From: Dendrobium chrysotoxum
Lineage: Eukaryota; Streptophyta; Magnoliopsida; Asparagales; Orchidaceae
Direction of reading: 5' to 3'
Length of the DNA stretch: 64,000 nt
Assembly: GCA_019925795.1 (NCBI GenBank)
Contig: CM034313.1
Coordinates: 3,876,501-3,940,500, forward strand
Part shown: positions 46,564-57,797 of the stretch, piece by piece
Numbering within the stretch: position 1 is the first letter of the stretch
Layout of the letters: the number at the start of each line of letters is the position of its first letter
The notes under the pieces: model-generated
What the model was told of the DNA's origin: nothing
Databases searched by the model: none
The model's input: the letters and a program-made list of their open reading frames with translations, nothing else
Position numbers and translations under genes: made by a program

Positions 46564-47090
46564 ACCTTAAAGTTTTCTAATGAAAGAATATAAGTGTTGG
46601 CACTAATTTGATAGTGAAAGAGAAAAATAAAAACTAAATTATCTTTTCCAACTTTCAATAAAAAACTTATCTATGTGTGATTTGTGACTTGCGAGCATTC
46701 TCTTATTTCATGCATGATCAATAAATATTATCTAGCTAATAAACTAAACTTCTATTTGCCCTTCATCATATCCCCATTTTCTAACCATGCTCATTAGTTT
46801 TAGTTATCAAGATGATAAACATATTATTAGAGTAAGTTTGTTTTCCCTTTGAATATTTATATAAGAAGTTATTATTATTTTATTAGGGGTAATTACATGG
46901 TTTTGAAAATTGGACCACATCGGCAAGTTCAACTGGTTCAACCGTGAACTATTCATATGGCTGGTTCGGTCCTCATGAAAATTGGTTCAGCATCAAACCG
47001 GTGAGAATCGATTTGAACTGAATAAGTGGTTTTTGGCATTTGTGGTTTTTTAATAGTTTGTTATGCTTCCATGCAAATCTATATATGCAA

Positions 47091-47168
<78 letters not shown>

Positions 47169-49490
47169 CTTTGTCTAGTCATATCCAAATAGGTAAGGCC
47201 TACTCAAGTTGGTCTTCATAATTTATAAGCTTTGTCCACCCATATGATTTGTGCATGGTGCTCATTTTGTTATTTGCCTAACCTAATCTAGATTAAATTA
47301 ACCTCTCTCCTTTGGTGCATCTTTCATAAGGTTTAGCTAGTTGGATTAGACAAGCTTATTAATTAATGGGAGAGACGCATGGGTCATGGTCCCTCCCCTA
47401 GCTCATTTGCATATAAATCAAAATTATAGATGAAAAGAACCCAACAAAACTCGTATATTTAATGGGTAATATCGTGTCGGATCGCACATGAGATCTATTT
47501 GGAAGGTTTTTTTTTGTTTTTTTAATTTGTTAAACAGAAAAATAGAGCCACTAATCATCAAATAAATACAGAAAATTACTCATCAATATTTTTCCATTAA
47601 TCTCCAATGCTATACAACTAAAATATTTATATATAAAGATCATGGTATGGAGATCACTATATAATCATAAGAAAATCATGATTGCCAAAAATCGTCTAAC
47701 TGAAAACATACCTAATTAGAATCCAAATCAATCTATAGCTACTCAACCTACCCCTTTCCCCTCCCTAGACCTGAAATTAATACATGCAGAAGGGTAGGAA
47801 TGAGCAACCATGGCTCAAAAGGCTACACATAACCTACCCAAAATTCTTAATAGTAAATAAAATAGTAAATAAATGATTATTCTATCTCACAAAAATAGTA
47901 AAACATACAATTTGTATAGAAGCCTTCAATAAAATGCCCATAATACTTTTACTAACTGCAGTGTCTCACATTAAGTGTTTCACTATTTTCAAATCAATAT
48001 CAACTCAACAATTCATAATAGCTAAAATAACACAAATTCAAAAGCACTAGAAATTATAAATAAATATATCACATCATTTTATAGATAAGAGAATTAAAGT
48101 CACATTAGTCACCTTTCAGGCCCTTATGCCTCTTAATAGATCATAGACATAGAATCAGGCCCTTACAAGTACTGCATATATACATCACATCAGTATTAAG
48201 CCCTTATGACTCTCAATGCATTACACATCAATATTAGACCCTTATGACTCTCAGTGCATTACACATCAATATCAAGACCTTATGATTCCTAGTAAGTTTC
48301 ACATAAATATCAAACCCTTGTGACTCTAAGTGCATAAAATTATTCATGCATTCAGTATCAATCTCTTATACCTCCACTTGGATGCACATAAGTATCAATA
48401 ACCAACCACTAAAACTTCCTCCCACACAATTTTGATCACACAAACACATAAACAATTATATTTTCAACATATATAAACAATATCAGACACATTACAAAAT
48501 TTTATAGAATTTCACATTTATGGTAGAATAGTTAGAATTTCATGGTAAACTTAAGTACATACTTCATCAATTAGTAATCACAAAACTATTCATATATAAT
48601 GTTCACCTCAATATTTTAGGGCTATTATCTTTCTATAGCAATTTTTATTAGTACTATAATACCAGAATAAATTATCCAAAATATCACACAACTATAAATA
48701 CCCAGCGAAAACTCACAATAATATTTTAAAATATGCAGAATAATGAGAATAACAACATACCAAAAGTTATACAACAAAAAATTACTAGATATTGAGTTAT
48801 CCCAATTTTCATAGTGTTTGTTCAATTAGAAAGCCAAAATCCCCCCGCACCCCCCGAAAGGAAAATACCTCGAACACAGTCGAAAAGAACTTTCTCTCTC
48901 TAAAATTCATCCTCTCCCTCTATAGTTGGTTGCCTTAATTGAGAAATGAGTTTTATTTATTTTTTATTTTAGTAAATTTTGATATTTATATAAAATTTTT
49001 TATCATAGCGTCATGGCGCCTCAAGGGAAAACCCAACGTCGTATTGTCTCGAGTAACATTTCACATACTGAAGAAGGAGAGCATAATGATGCGGCGCCAC
49101 ATATTCTAGTAGCCCTGTGCTCCTAAAGACATTAATTTTACTAGAATACAAATAGCTCAACGTCATATTGCTTCCAAGGGTTTTTCACATATATGCATAT
49201 TTTCACACGCAAAACCCAAAGGAATCAATCTAACATATAAAATGCATTAAGTAATTCAAAAAAAAAAAAATACAGAGTTTGAATATGTCAAACTTACCAA
49301 ATCAGTTCAGGTCATCAAAGATATTTTGATTACTGCTACAAGTGATCCTTACATTTTCTCTTCCATATGAGCCATTTGAATTGTTAAAGCTTCTTTAGTC
49401 TTCATACATTCCGAACCTCATCAAAGGTTAGTATGGAAGATTTCTTAGAGATCTACTAAAGGGGTCACTTAGCTTTTGTTATGGATTGAC
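46561..49490. other. Unit spacer S5
   Basis: The uninterrupted version of the unit spacer. It includes a (TA)n run (47092-47167), the minisatellite of about 40-bp period at 48120-48345, and two C-runs near 48842-48857. No gene seen; open frames in it are low-complexity. Confidence 0.6.
47092..47167. repeat. (TA)n microsatellite in S5
   Basis: Pure TA run. At the homologous place in S3 (35180-35200) only a few TA units exist, so it expanded after duplication. Confidence 0.95.
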
Positions 49491-50006
49491 CCTCCTCTTT
49501 TGCTAGTATGTCATATGTGCATGTGGTGCTAGCTTAGATTACTTACATTGAATCGACTGTCACTTCTTGCCTACTTTGGTAATATATATAGCTTCTTTTG
49601 TTGCTTTCTCTTGCCCAAATTTGTAGTAGTTGACAAGATGATTGCATAATAATTTTTTTTTTCTTTTGTATTTCCTTTCAAGATGAAGAGGATGATGATC
49701 TCATGTTTGACTCATTATTAATTTGATTATGATGAGTTTTAAATTATGTTATCTAATGATTTATAAAGTATTTAATTTTTTATAGCAATCATAAAGATAA
49801 AAATTGATTTCACTATGCTAGTTGAGAGGCTGAACACATTGGAGATGAGCTTAAATATACTAAAAATTAAATTAAAGCTTGGTTTAGTTTTGTTAATTGT
49901 ATACGGCATGATTACTCATAATTTTAGTAAAAAAGCTAGAATTATTGTACTTTTATTAAATTAAATAATATGTTGATACAATAATGCCTATTTATAGGCA
50001 ACATAA
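49491..50006. other. Exon-like and promoter blocks of unit 5
   Basis: 49491-49860 matches 16616-17000, including the TTTTATAG acceptor-like site and a broken exon-like frame. 49861-50006 is another TATA block (CTATTTATAG at 49988-49997) without a gene attached, so a subunit-7-like copy was deleted here. LINE D entered just right of it. Confidence 0.5.
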
Positions 50007-50246
50007 GAGGGTTATAAAAGAATTTAGAAAAATTTGTTAATAAGCAAATCAAGAGAAATCATTCAACGGCTAGTTTGGGTGTGCTCTGGCGATTTTGGTG
50101 CGCTCCACTGTTCCTCTTGCGTTCTTCACTGTAGATAGTGGCTTGCGATAAGTATTGGATTTTTATTTTCGATTTTTCGTTTGCTGGAGGAATCCCATCT
50201 CTTTCTTTCGTTTGTGGCCTTTCTAGGGGTTTTCTCTCCGTGGGAG

Positions 50247-51625
50247 ATGACGACTCCGTTGTCATCTATCCCTTCTTCTTCCTCCCTCCCTGAGGGCCGG
50301 TCTCATTCCTTCAGGGATGTGGTCTCTGGATCTTCGCTGCTTCTAAACTTTCTTTTGTTCACACTTCCTTTAAGGGTTGTCCTGCTCTCATGCTCGATGA
50401 TTCTGTGATTTCTTAGTTGGCGGCCCCCTTTGCTCTTACTTTAGTCGGTAAATTTGTTTTAGGGAGACCTAACTTGGATGTGATTAGGAAATTTTTTGTT
50501 AGCTTGAAGCTTTCTGGTGCGTTTCATGTGGGCTTGCTGGATCCTCGGCACATAGCGATTCAACTGTCGAATGATCTTGATTATAGTCGCATTTTTGCTC
50601 GACGATCATACTACATACAAGCTTGTCAAATGAGACTTCTCAAATGGACGCTTGATTTCGATGTGCGGGAAGAATCCCCCATCGCTCCGGTTTGGCTTTC
50701 CTTCCCCAACCTACGTCTTCATTTTTTTAATTCTCAAATTTTATTTGGCCTGGCGTCTATTTTTGGAAAGCCTTTGCAAACGGATCATGCCACTGCATCC
50801 ATTTCTCGCCCATCTGTTGCTCGTGTTCTTGTTGAAATAGATGTCTCAAAAAAAATTTCCGCATGAAATTTTGTTAGGCTCTGAACTTAATGGCTATTTT
50901 CTAAAGGTAGAATTCGAAAACTTTCCTATATTCTGTTCTCATTGTAAAATGCATGGTCATGGGGCTAACGAATGCTTTAAACTGCATCCTCAACTCCGTA
51001 AAGAGAAGACTATCCCTAAGGCCTCTGATGAAGGATTAACTACTGTCAATGTTAATTCGGATGTGCCTAATTTTGTTCTCTATAATCCTTCCCCTGTTTC
51101 TAATTTGGTTGTTATTAATGAAGCTGTCATACCTAATACTATTTCATCTCCTGGTACTTTGGTACCCCCTTCTTCGGCTAATGACATTATGCAGGAACCT
51201 GATCATGAAAAACTTAATCAGTTGATTGTTCAACCATCTAATGATGTTATGCAGGAAATTGATATTGGCCCTAATATTACCATCCACTTGCCCATTGAAG
51301 AAAATGATAAGCTTTTAGAGGAAGGGGAAATTGAGACTATTGTTAGCCCTTCTGATATTGGTAAAGGTAAGGAAATTATTTTTTATGAAGAGGATGATTT
51401 GATTGTGGAGGATGTTGATCCTCATAATAATACCTTAAATGATTTACAACATGTCAGTATCTCTCCTTCAAATTCTGTTGTTTTAAAGGATAATGAGGAT
51501 TTACTAAATGGTGTTAAATGTTTTGCTAAGGATGATATGGATTTTACTTTTATTAAAGTGCAAAGTAGAGAGGAAGGAAGCCTAAACTTCTTTCCTTGCA
51601 ACCTGCTAAGTCCTCCAGTGCTTTT
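50247..51625 (+). pseudogene. LINE D ORF1
   Basis: ATG at 50247 (MTTPLSSIPSSSSLPEGRSH). A frameshift near 50340, a TAG just before 50417, a second shift at an A8 run (near 50851) and a third near 51570. DUF4283: LTLVGKFVLGRPNLD, LDPRHIAIQLSNDLDYSRIF. The zinc knuckle is intact: CSHCKMHGHGANEC (about 50937-50975). The C-terminal half is acidic, as in LINE A. Confidence 0.9.
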
Positions 51626-51649
51626 ACTCATCACTGATTTTATTTTTTT

Positions 51650-54600
51650 ATGTTTAATACTATTATTTGGAATGTGAGGGGCATTGGATGCTCTTCCTCT
51701 CGTATCCGCACTAAGAATTTATGTCGTATTCACAATATTGCTGTTCTCGTGCTTCTTGAACCGCTTGTTTCCTCGACTAAATTACTTTATACTTCTAGAT
51801 TTTTGGGCTTCAAGCATGTTGGTTCTAATGTGGCTAACAAAATCTGGGTTTTTTGGAAAGACCCGATGAAAATTGACATTCTTGGTGATTTTACACAAGT
51901 TTTACATTGTAAGGTTGAGGGTTTTAATTTTAAATGTTGAGCCTCCTTTGTGTATGCTGCTTCTTCTTTATATATTAGAAAAGTTTTGTGGAATCAACTC
52001 ATTAACTTTCATAACCCATATAATTTACCTTGGCTTGTTGGGGGAGATTTTAATGCTATTACTAATCCCTCTGAGAGAAGTGGGGGGGCTTTGCCGTCAT
52101 CTCGGTCTATGGAAGATTTTAGTCATATGATTTTGGAAGGTCAGTTGATTGATATTGGCTTTGTTGGTAATAATTTTACTTGGAATATGGGTTATTTATG
52201 GCAAAGGCTGGATCGTGTCCTCTTTAATGAGGCTTGGCTTACTTCTATCTTAGCTACTAATGTGCAGCATCTTAGTAGAACCCTTTCTGATCATTCCCCT
52301 TTGCTTATTAGTCTTAAACTTAAACATTTAAGGGCTTATTCTCAATTCAGATTTCAAAATATGTGGCTTCTTCATAACAATTTTTTTTGATGTTGTTCAA
52401 AATAATTGGTGTGCTCCTTTACATACGGATAATTCTATTTATGGTATGTGTAGACTTTGGTATAAGTTAAAAAGGTTGAAATTTATTCTTACTTTGTGGA
52501 ACAAGCATGTGTTTAAGAATCTTTTTTCTAATATTTTGCAAGCTGAACACAATGTTAGTACTAATGAACATGTTTGTCAAATCGACCCTTCTGAGGCTAA
52601 CTTCAATCTTCTTAAGAAGTCTAAAGAGGATCTTTTTCTTCTTCAAGCTCAAGAGGAGATCTTATAGAAGCAAAAAGCAACTGCTAAGCAGTTGACTGAA
52701 GGTGACAACAACACCAATTATTTTCATGCTTTGGTTAAGAAGAAAAGGTCTAGAAACTTTATTTCTAAGATTCAAAGAGATGATGGCTCTTTTACTAATA
52801 ACTCTGAGGAGATTGCCAATTTAGCCATTCATTATTTTCATAGTAGTTTCAATAAAGATTTTAATCCTGTTATTAATTTAGATCATAATATTATTCCTAA
52901 ATGTATATCTCAAGAGGATAATGTCTTACTTACTTTGCCTCCTTCTTTTGAGGAGGTTAAAGATACTCTGATGCAAATGAATAGTGACTCGGTGGCTGGA
53001 CCTGATGGTTTCACCACTATATTTTTTCAAAAAACTTGGCACATCATTAGTAAGGATATTTTTGCTGGTATTTTGGACTTTTTTAATGGGACTACTATCC
53101 CTAAGTTCTTTACTTCTACTTCTAATGTTCTGATTACTAAGCACAATTCGATTACTACTTGGAATGATTTTAGACCTATAAGTCTTTGCACCTTTTTTAA
53201 TAAATTGATTTCTAAAGTTCTTATGAATCGTCTTACCATTATTTTACCTAAAATTATTTCTCCTAACCAGATGGGTTTTGTTAAAGGTAGGGCGATTATT
53301 GATAATATTTTGTTAGCCTAAGAGTTTTGTCATGATATTAATGCTAAAGTGCATGGAGGCAATTTAATTTTGAAACTTGACATTGCTAAAGCTTATGATA
53401 ATATTAATTGGAACTTTATTTACCGTATTTTGGATTTGTTTGGTTTTAATTCTGTTTTTATTAACCTCATTAAAAATTGTATTGACAATATTTATTTTTC
53501 TGTTATTGTGAATGGTTCTTCCAATGGTTTCTTCCATTCTTCTCAAGGTTTAAGACAAGGTGATCCTATTTCCCCTGCGCTTTTTATTATTGCTGTGGAT
53601 TTCTTGTCTAGGGGGCTCACTAATCTTTTTGAAAACTATCCATCTCTTTATTTTAAAACTATGGGGGGCTTTCCCATCTCGCATTTGTGCTTTGCTGATG
53701 ACTTTATTATTTTTACTAATGCTGCTGCTAATGGTATTTGCAAACTGATGTCTTTCTTTGTCAAATTTGAATTGAGCAGTGGTTTATCCTTGAGTAAGCA
53801 TAAAAGTTATTTTATTACTTCGAAAAGGATGTCGAATGCTCGTATTCTTTCCATTAAGAATCTTACTGGTTTTATGCAGGCTCACTTGCCTATTAAATAC
53901 CTTGGTGTCCCTCTCTTTAATGGTAGGAAGGTTTCTTTCTTATTTGATGATCTGATTACCTCTGTCCAAAATAAGCTTTTATCTTGGGATTCTAATTTTC
54001 TCAGCTTTGGGGGTAGATTGGTTCTTATTAAAAGTGTTTTGTGTTCCTTGCCTGTTTATATTTTTCAAACTATCCTTCCAACTCAAGCTGTTTGTGACAT
54101 TATTCACAGGCTTATTAACAAATTTTTCTGGAAAGGCACCTCTTCTTCCTCTAAAATCTTGTGGGCTAGTTGGGTTAACTGCTGTGGTGCCAAGTCTGAG
54201 GGTGGTCTGGGTTGCAAGAATTTAAAGGATTTGGCCAAGGATTTTTCTCTTAAACTTTGGTTTAATTTTCGCAAGGATCTTAGTCTGTGGGCCAAGTTCA
54301 TGAATGCCAAATATTGTGGTGAAAAGCATCCTACTATTTGTACTGCTAAGCTTGGTGACTCGAGAGTTTGGAAACATATTTGCAAGGTTAAATGGGAAGT
54401 GGAACCCTTCATTTCCTTGGGTCTGGGTGAAGGTAAAGTTTTTTCTGGCAAGATAGGTGGCTTAATCAACAATCGATTAACTCTATGTTGAATACTTCTT
54501 CTAATGCTTTGACTAAGGTTGAGTATTTTTTCAATGAATTAGGTTGGGATTATGAGAAGCTTTATAATGAGGTTCCTAGTTGCATTATTACCAAAATTTT

Positions 54601-55755
54601 AAATTTACCTATCAATACTACTTCTAAGGATTAATGTTGTGTGATCTCACTAAGGATGGTGGTTTCAACCTTTGCAATGTTTGGCATTCCTTTAGAACTA
54701 GAGGTAACTTTGATAAGATCTTTAATCAATTATGGAATAAGACTATCCCCTCTACTGTTTCTGTTTTTATTTGGCGGCTTCTTCACAACTATATTTCTAC
54801 TGATGATATGCTTATCAAGAAAGGGTTTAATTTAGCCTCTAAATGTCAATGTTGTTGGCATGTAGAGAATATTCATCATGTTTTCATTTCTGGTCCTGTG
54901 GCGGTCAAAACTTGGGTTTATTTTGATGACTTATTCAAGTTAAATTATTTTAATGTTCATTCATCCATTAAAGCCAATCTTTCGGCCTGACTTATTAATT
55001 CTAAGGGTCATATTCGTAATGTGATTCCTTTGCTCATCCTTTGGTTTTTATGGTTGGAAAGAAATAATTCTGTTTTCAATAATGTGAGGATGAATCATCT
55101 TAATGTTATTCAAAAGGTGAAAGACAAGGTTCTTTCCATTGTGATCGTTAATCTGGTTTCTTATAAGCATTTCAAGAACTTTTTGTTTGTGGGAAAGGAT
55201 CTTGGAATTTATTTGAGTAATGGTTTTTCTAACTCTTTGGCTAATATCACTTTTTGGAACAAACCTCCTATGAATTTTTACAAGTTGAATGTGGATGGCA
55301 AGTTTACCAATAATATTGGTGGGTGCGGTGGTATTCTCAGGAACTCTTTTTGTCGCCTGATTTGTGCCTTTGCTGGTCCGGTTCATAATGGTAATTTCTT
55401 TACGGCTGTCACCAAGGCTATCCTCTATGGTACTCATTTATGTGTTTCTCTTAGCTTAACCAATGTGCTTATTGAGGTTAGCCCGTATTATGATTTTAAA
55501 CTTTTGTATGCCGAGCAAGATATCTGCTATAATCCGAATTTATTCTATATTATTAGGGAAATTAAGCAGTTGTTGAGGGAGTTTAACTGTTCATTTCATC
55601 ATATTCATAAGGATGCCAACGCTGTTGCCTCTTGGCTCGCTAACTGGGGCTGTTCTCTTGATAGTTTCATTGACATTCTGGGTTCTTCCATCCCTGTTCC
55701 TCTTCGTGGTTTAATTAAGTTGGATGAGCTGGGCGTCCCTTATGTTGGCTTTTAG
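51650..55755 (+). pseudogene. LINE D ORF2: endonuclease-RT-zf-RNase H
   Basis: ATG at 51650. Endonuclease: WNVRGIG, GGDFNAI, TLSDHSPLL; TGA at 51938 and a shift at a T8 run (52383). RT in one frame from about 52390 to 54440: GPDGF, RPISLC, GFVKGRAIIDN, KLDIAKAYDNINW, GLRQGDPISP and FADD (53691-53702), all catalytic residues present; stops at 52665 (a Trp in LINE A) and 53319 (a Gln). Shift near 54440. Zinc-binding: NKTIPSTVSVFIWRLL, CQCCWHVENIHH; TGA at 54988 replaces Trp. RNase H: NVDG Asp is kept, but the usual Glu and second Asp are not. Confidence 0.93.
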
Positions 55756-56660
55756 TTGTTTTTACTTCTGTTGTGCTGGAGGTTCCTTTTCCTTTTTCTT
55801 GGTCTTGAGTTATCTGTTCTGGGTTTTTTATGATTGCCTTTTGGGTTTATTTATTCGGATTTGGGTTGTTCTGTGTGGGACTCATTTGGCGGATGATGTT
55901 TCCTATCTTTCTTTTGGTGCTGCTTTGGTGGGCTGGCTCTCTTTGGGGCTCTCTGGTTGTTACTGCTGGTGCTGTAACTTGTCGCTGGATGTTTGTCATT
56001 ATGTTAGAGTTAGCTTGTGTTATTTTTTTGGTGGTGATCAAGTTGGCTGCTGGCCTCAGAAAGTTTTTCGTTCTTATTTTGGGTGAGGGGCTTAGTGCTC
56101 TTCGGGCCAGGTTTCTCTTATGTATGCCTGATATGAGGGAGTCTGGTTATCATTGGTGTATTGTGTATTGGTTTGGTAAGGATGATGCTCCCTGGTTTGC
56201 CTTTACTCTGTTTTCTGCAGATCTTGTGGCCTATTTTTTTATTGGTTGGGTGCCAGATACTGCTTATGCTTTATTAACCTATTTATATTGTAACAATATT
56301 TTGAATGTGTATTGTTTGGAAATTCGGTTATATCTCAGTTATTATAATTCCTTATGTTGCTCTAGTGTTTTTATCTTGCAGATTTGGTGGATGGAGTCTA
56401 CTCAGGGTATTTTGTGTTGGCGGACCCTCTTTTGGATTTGGAAGAATGTGCTGAATGCCACCATTTTTGTCTTCCTTTTTTGGGTGCTGTCTCCTTGCAG
56501 CCCTAGAATGTTATTAGGGTTTTTTGTAGCTATTAGTATAAGGAACCACCGGCTCTTAGGTTTTATTTTGATCTTTTTTGTAGCTCTTTCGAGCAGTAGT
56601 TTCGAGCTGGAGGATCCTTTTAAGGACTTTGTAACCTTTTTTCTTAATTAACACGCAGCC

Positions 56661-56691
<31 letters not shown>

Positions 56692-56694
56692 AAA
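55756..56694 (+). other. LINE D 3' UTR with 273-codon open frame
   Basis: After the ORF2 stop a T/G-rich 3' UTR holds one open frame from 55830 to 56651 predicting a strongly hydrophobic chain with many Trp, Leu, Phe and Cys. It ends just before the conserved 3' motif (AATTAACACGCAG). LINE A has comparable open frames. Composition alone could explain it. Confidence 0.35.
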
Positions 56695-56710
56695 GAGGGT
56701 TATAAAAGAA

Positions 56711-57243
56711 AACTTAATAAATACTTAATAATTAGGATATATTATTGTAATAATGATTATAGCTTCCTATTATAAATATTAGACATATATTTTATAATTA
56801 TATGACAATGAATAATTGTGACTTCCTACTATAATTATTATAGTAGGTTTGTTTTTTCCCTATGAAGATTTATAAAATAAATTATTATTACTTTACTAGG
56901 GGTGGCTATATAAGAGAGAAGAGAGAGGCACAAAAGGAATAAGTGGTTTTTACCATTTTGATTTTTGTAATAGCTCTCATTATGCTCCTATGCAAATCTA
57001 TATATGAAAGCTTCTTTAGTTTTCATACTTTGTTAACCTCAACCAAAGTTAGTATGAATGATTTATTGTTGATTAGAGCTTTACTGAAGGGGACACTTAG
57101 TTTGTGTTATGGATTGATCCTCTTCTTTTGCTGTCATATGTGCTTACATTGATTCAATAGCTACTTCTTCTTGCTTAATTTGGTATGGTAGCTTCTTTTG
57201 CTGCTTCTTCTTACCTAGGCTTGTAGTGGTTAACAAGATGATT
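56711..57243. other. Right part of unit 5 after LINE D
   Basis: Continuation of the TATA block (to about 56830), then a shortened spacer containing ATGCAAATCTATATATG and AAGCTTCTTTAGT, matching S5 pieces but lacking most of it. The duplicated array ends here. No gene. Confidence 0.5.
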
Positions 57244-57655
57244 CACTATACAAAATTAAAGTATTACTGATGAAAATTTTGGAGGAATTTTTGGCAAATA
57301 TTCCATTGATAATTTCTAGCAATATTTTCACAAGTAATTCTGTTGAAAATTTCATCGGTAGTTAAGTACCCAGAAGAATTTTTTGTTGGATTATTTTGTC
57401 ATAAATGTTATTTAATTTTCAATAGAAAAATTTGTTAGAAATTCCATCGAAAATATTCCAATTTTGTCTTGAGGCCACCTCCCCTCCCATTTAATGAATT
57501 TCCCTCTCCCGAATAGATATCTCAGCTTCTCTTTCGCCGGACAACATTCAAGGTAGTTTTTAGCTTATTTAGATCCGCTTTTTTTAAGGTTTGAAAGGTA
57601 AAACTTCACCTCTTTAATCTTTTTCAAATTTTTTTAGATTTTATCTATTAGATTT
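57244..57655. mobile_element. CACTA-like element fragment
   Basis: Begins CACTATACAAAA and carries repeated TTCATCGG / TTCCATCGAAAAT-type subterminal words typical of plant CACTA transposons. Only one end is recognised. LINE E is inserted immediately right. Confidence 0.35.
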
Positions 57656-57797
57656 ATTTTATTTTATTTTATAGATAAAACCCATATACGGGGCCTACGC
57701 ATTAATATGAAAAGGGAATTACAAGTCTTTAGCGAATCAATAGACCTTTAAAAATACAACATTTAAAGCAAAATCTACGAGCCTTTGATTCGATCTA

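Larger units (their letters stand above)
50023..56694 (+). mobile_element. LINE D, near full-length L1-clade element
   Basis: Exact 16-bp target duplication GAGGGTTATAAAAGAA at 50007-50022 and 56695-56710. It sits inside a TATA block of the repeat unit, whose other half resumes at 56711. 5' UTR about 220 bp, ORF1, ORF2, 3' UTR, C23 run (56659-56681) and A13 tail (56682-56694). Identical TSD copies and RT motifs in good order make it the youngest LINE here. Subfamily partner of LINE A. Confidence 0.95.

Noticed and set aside
45745..47188. Ile-Tyr repeat frames 45745-45933 and 46973-47188
   Set aside because: Translations of (TA)n runs.
48840..48860. CCCCCCGCACCCCCCG as a regulatory site
   Set aside because: No counterpart in S1 or S3; probably slippage or an assembly effect.
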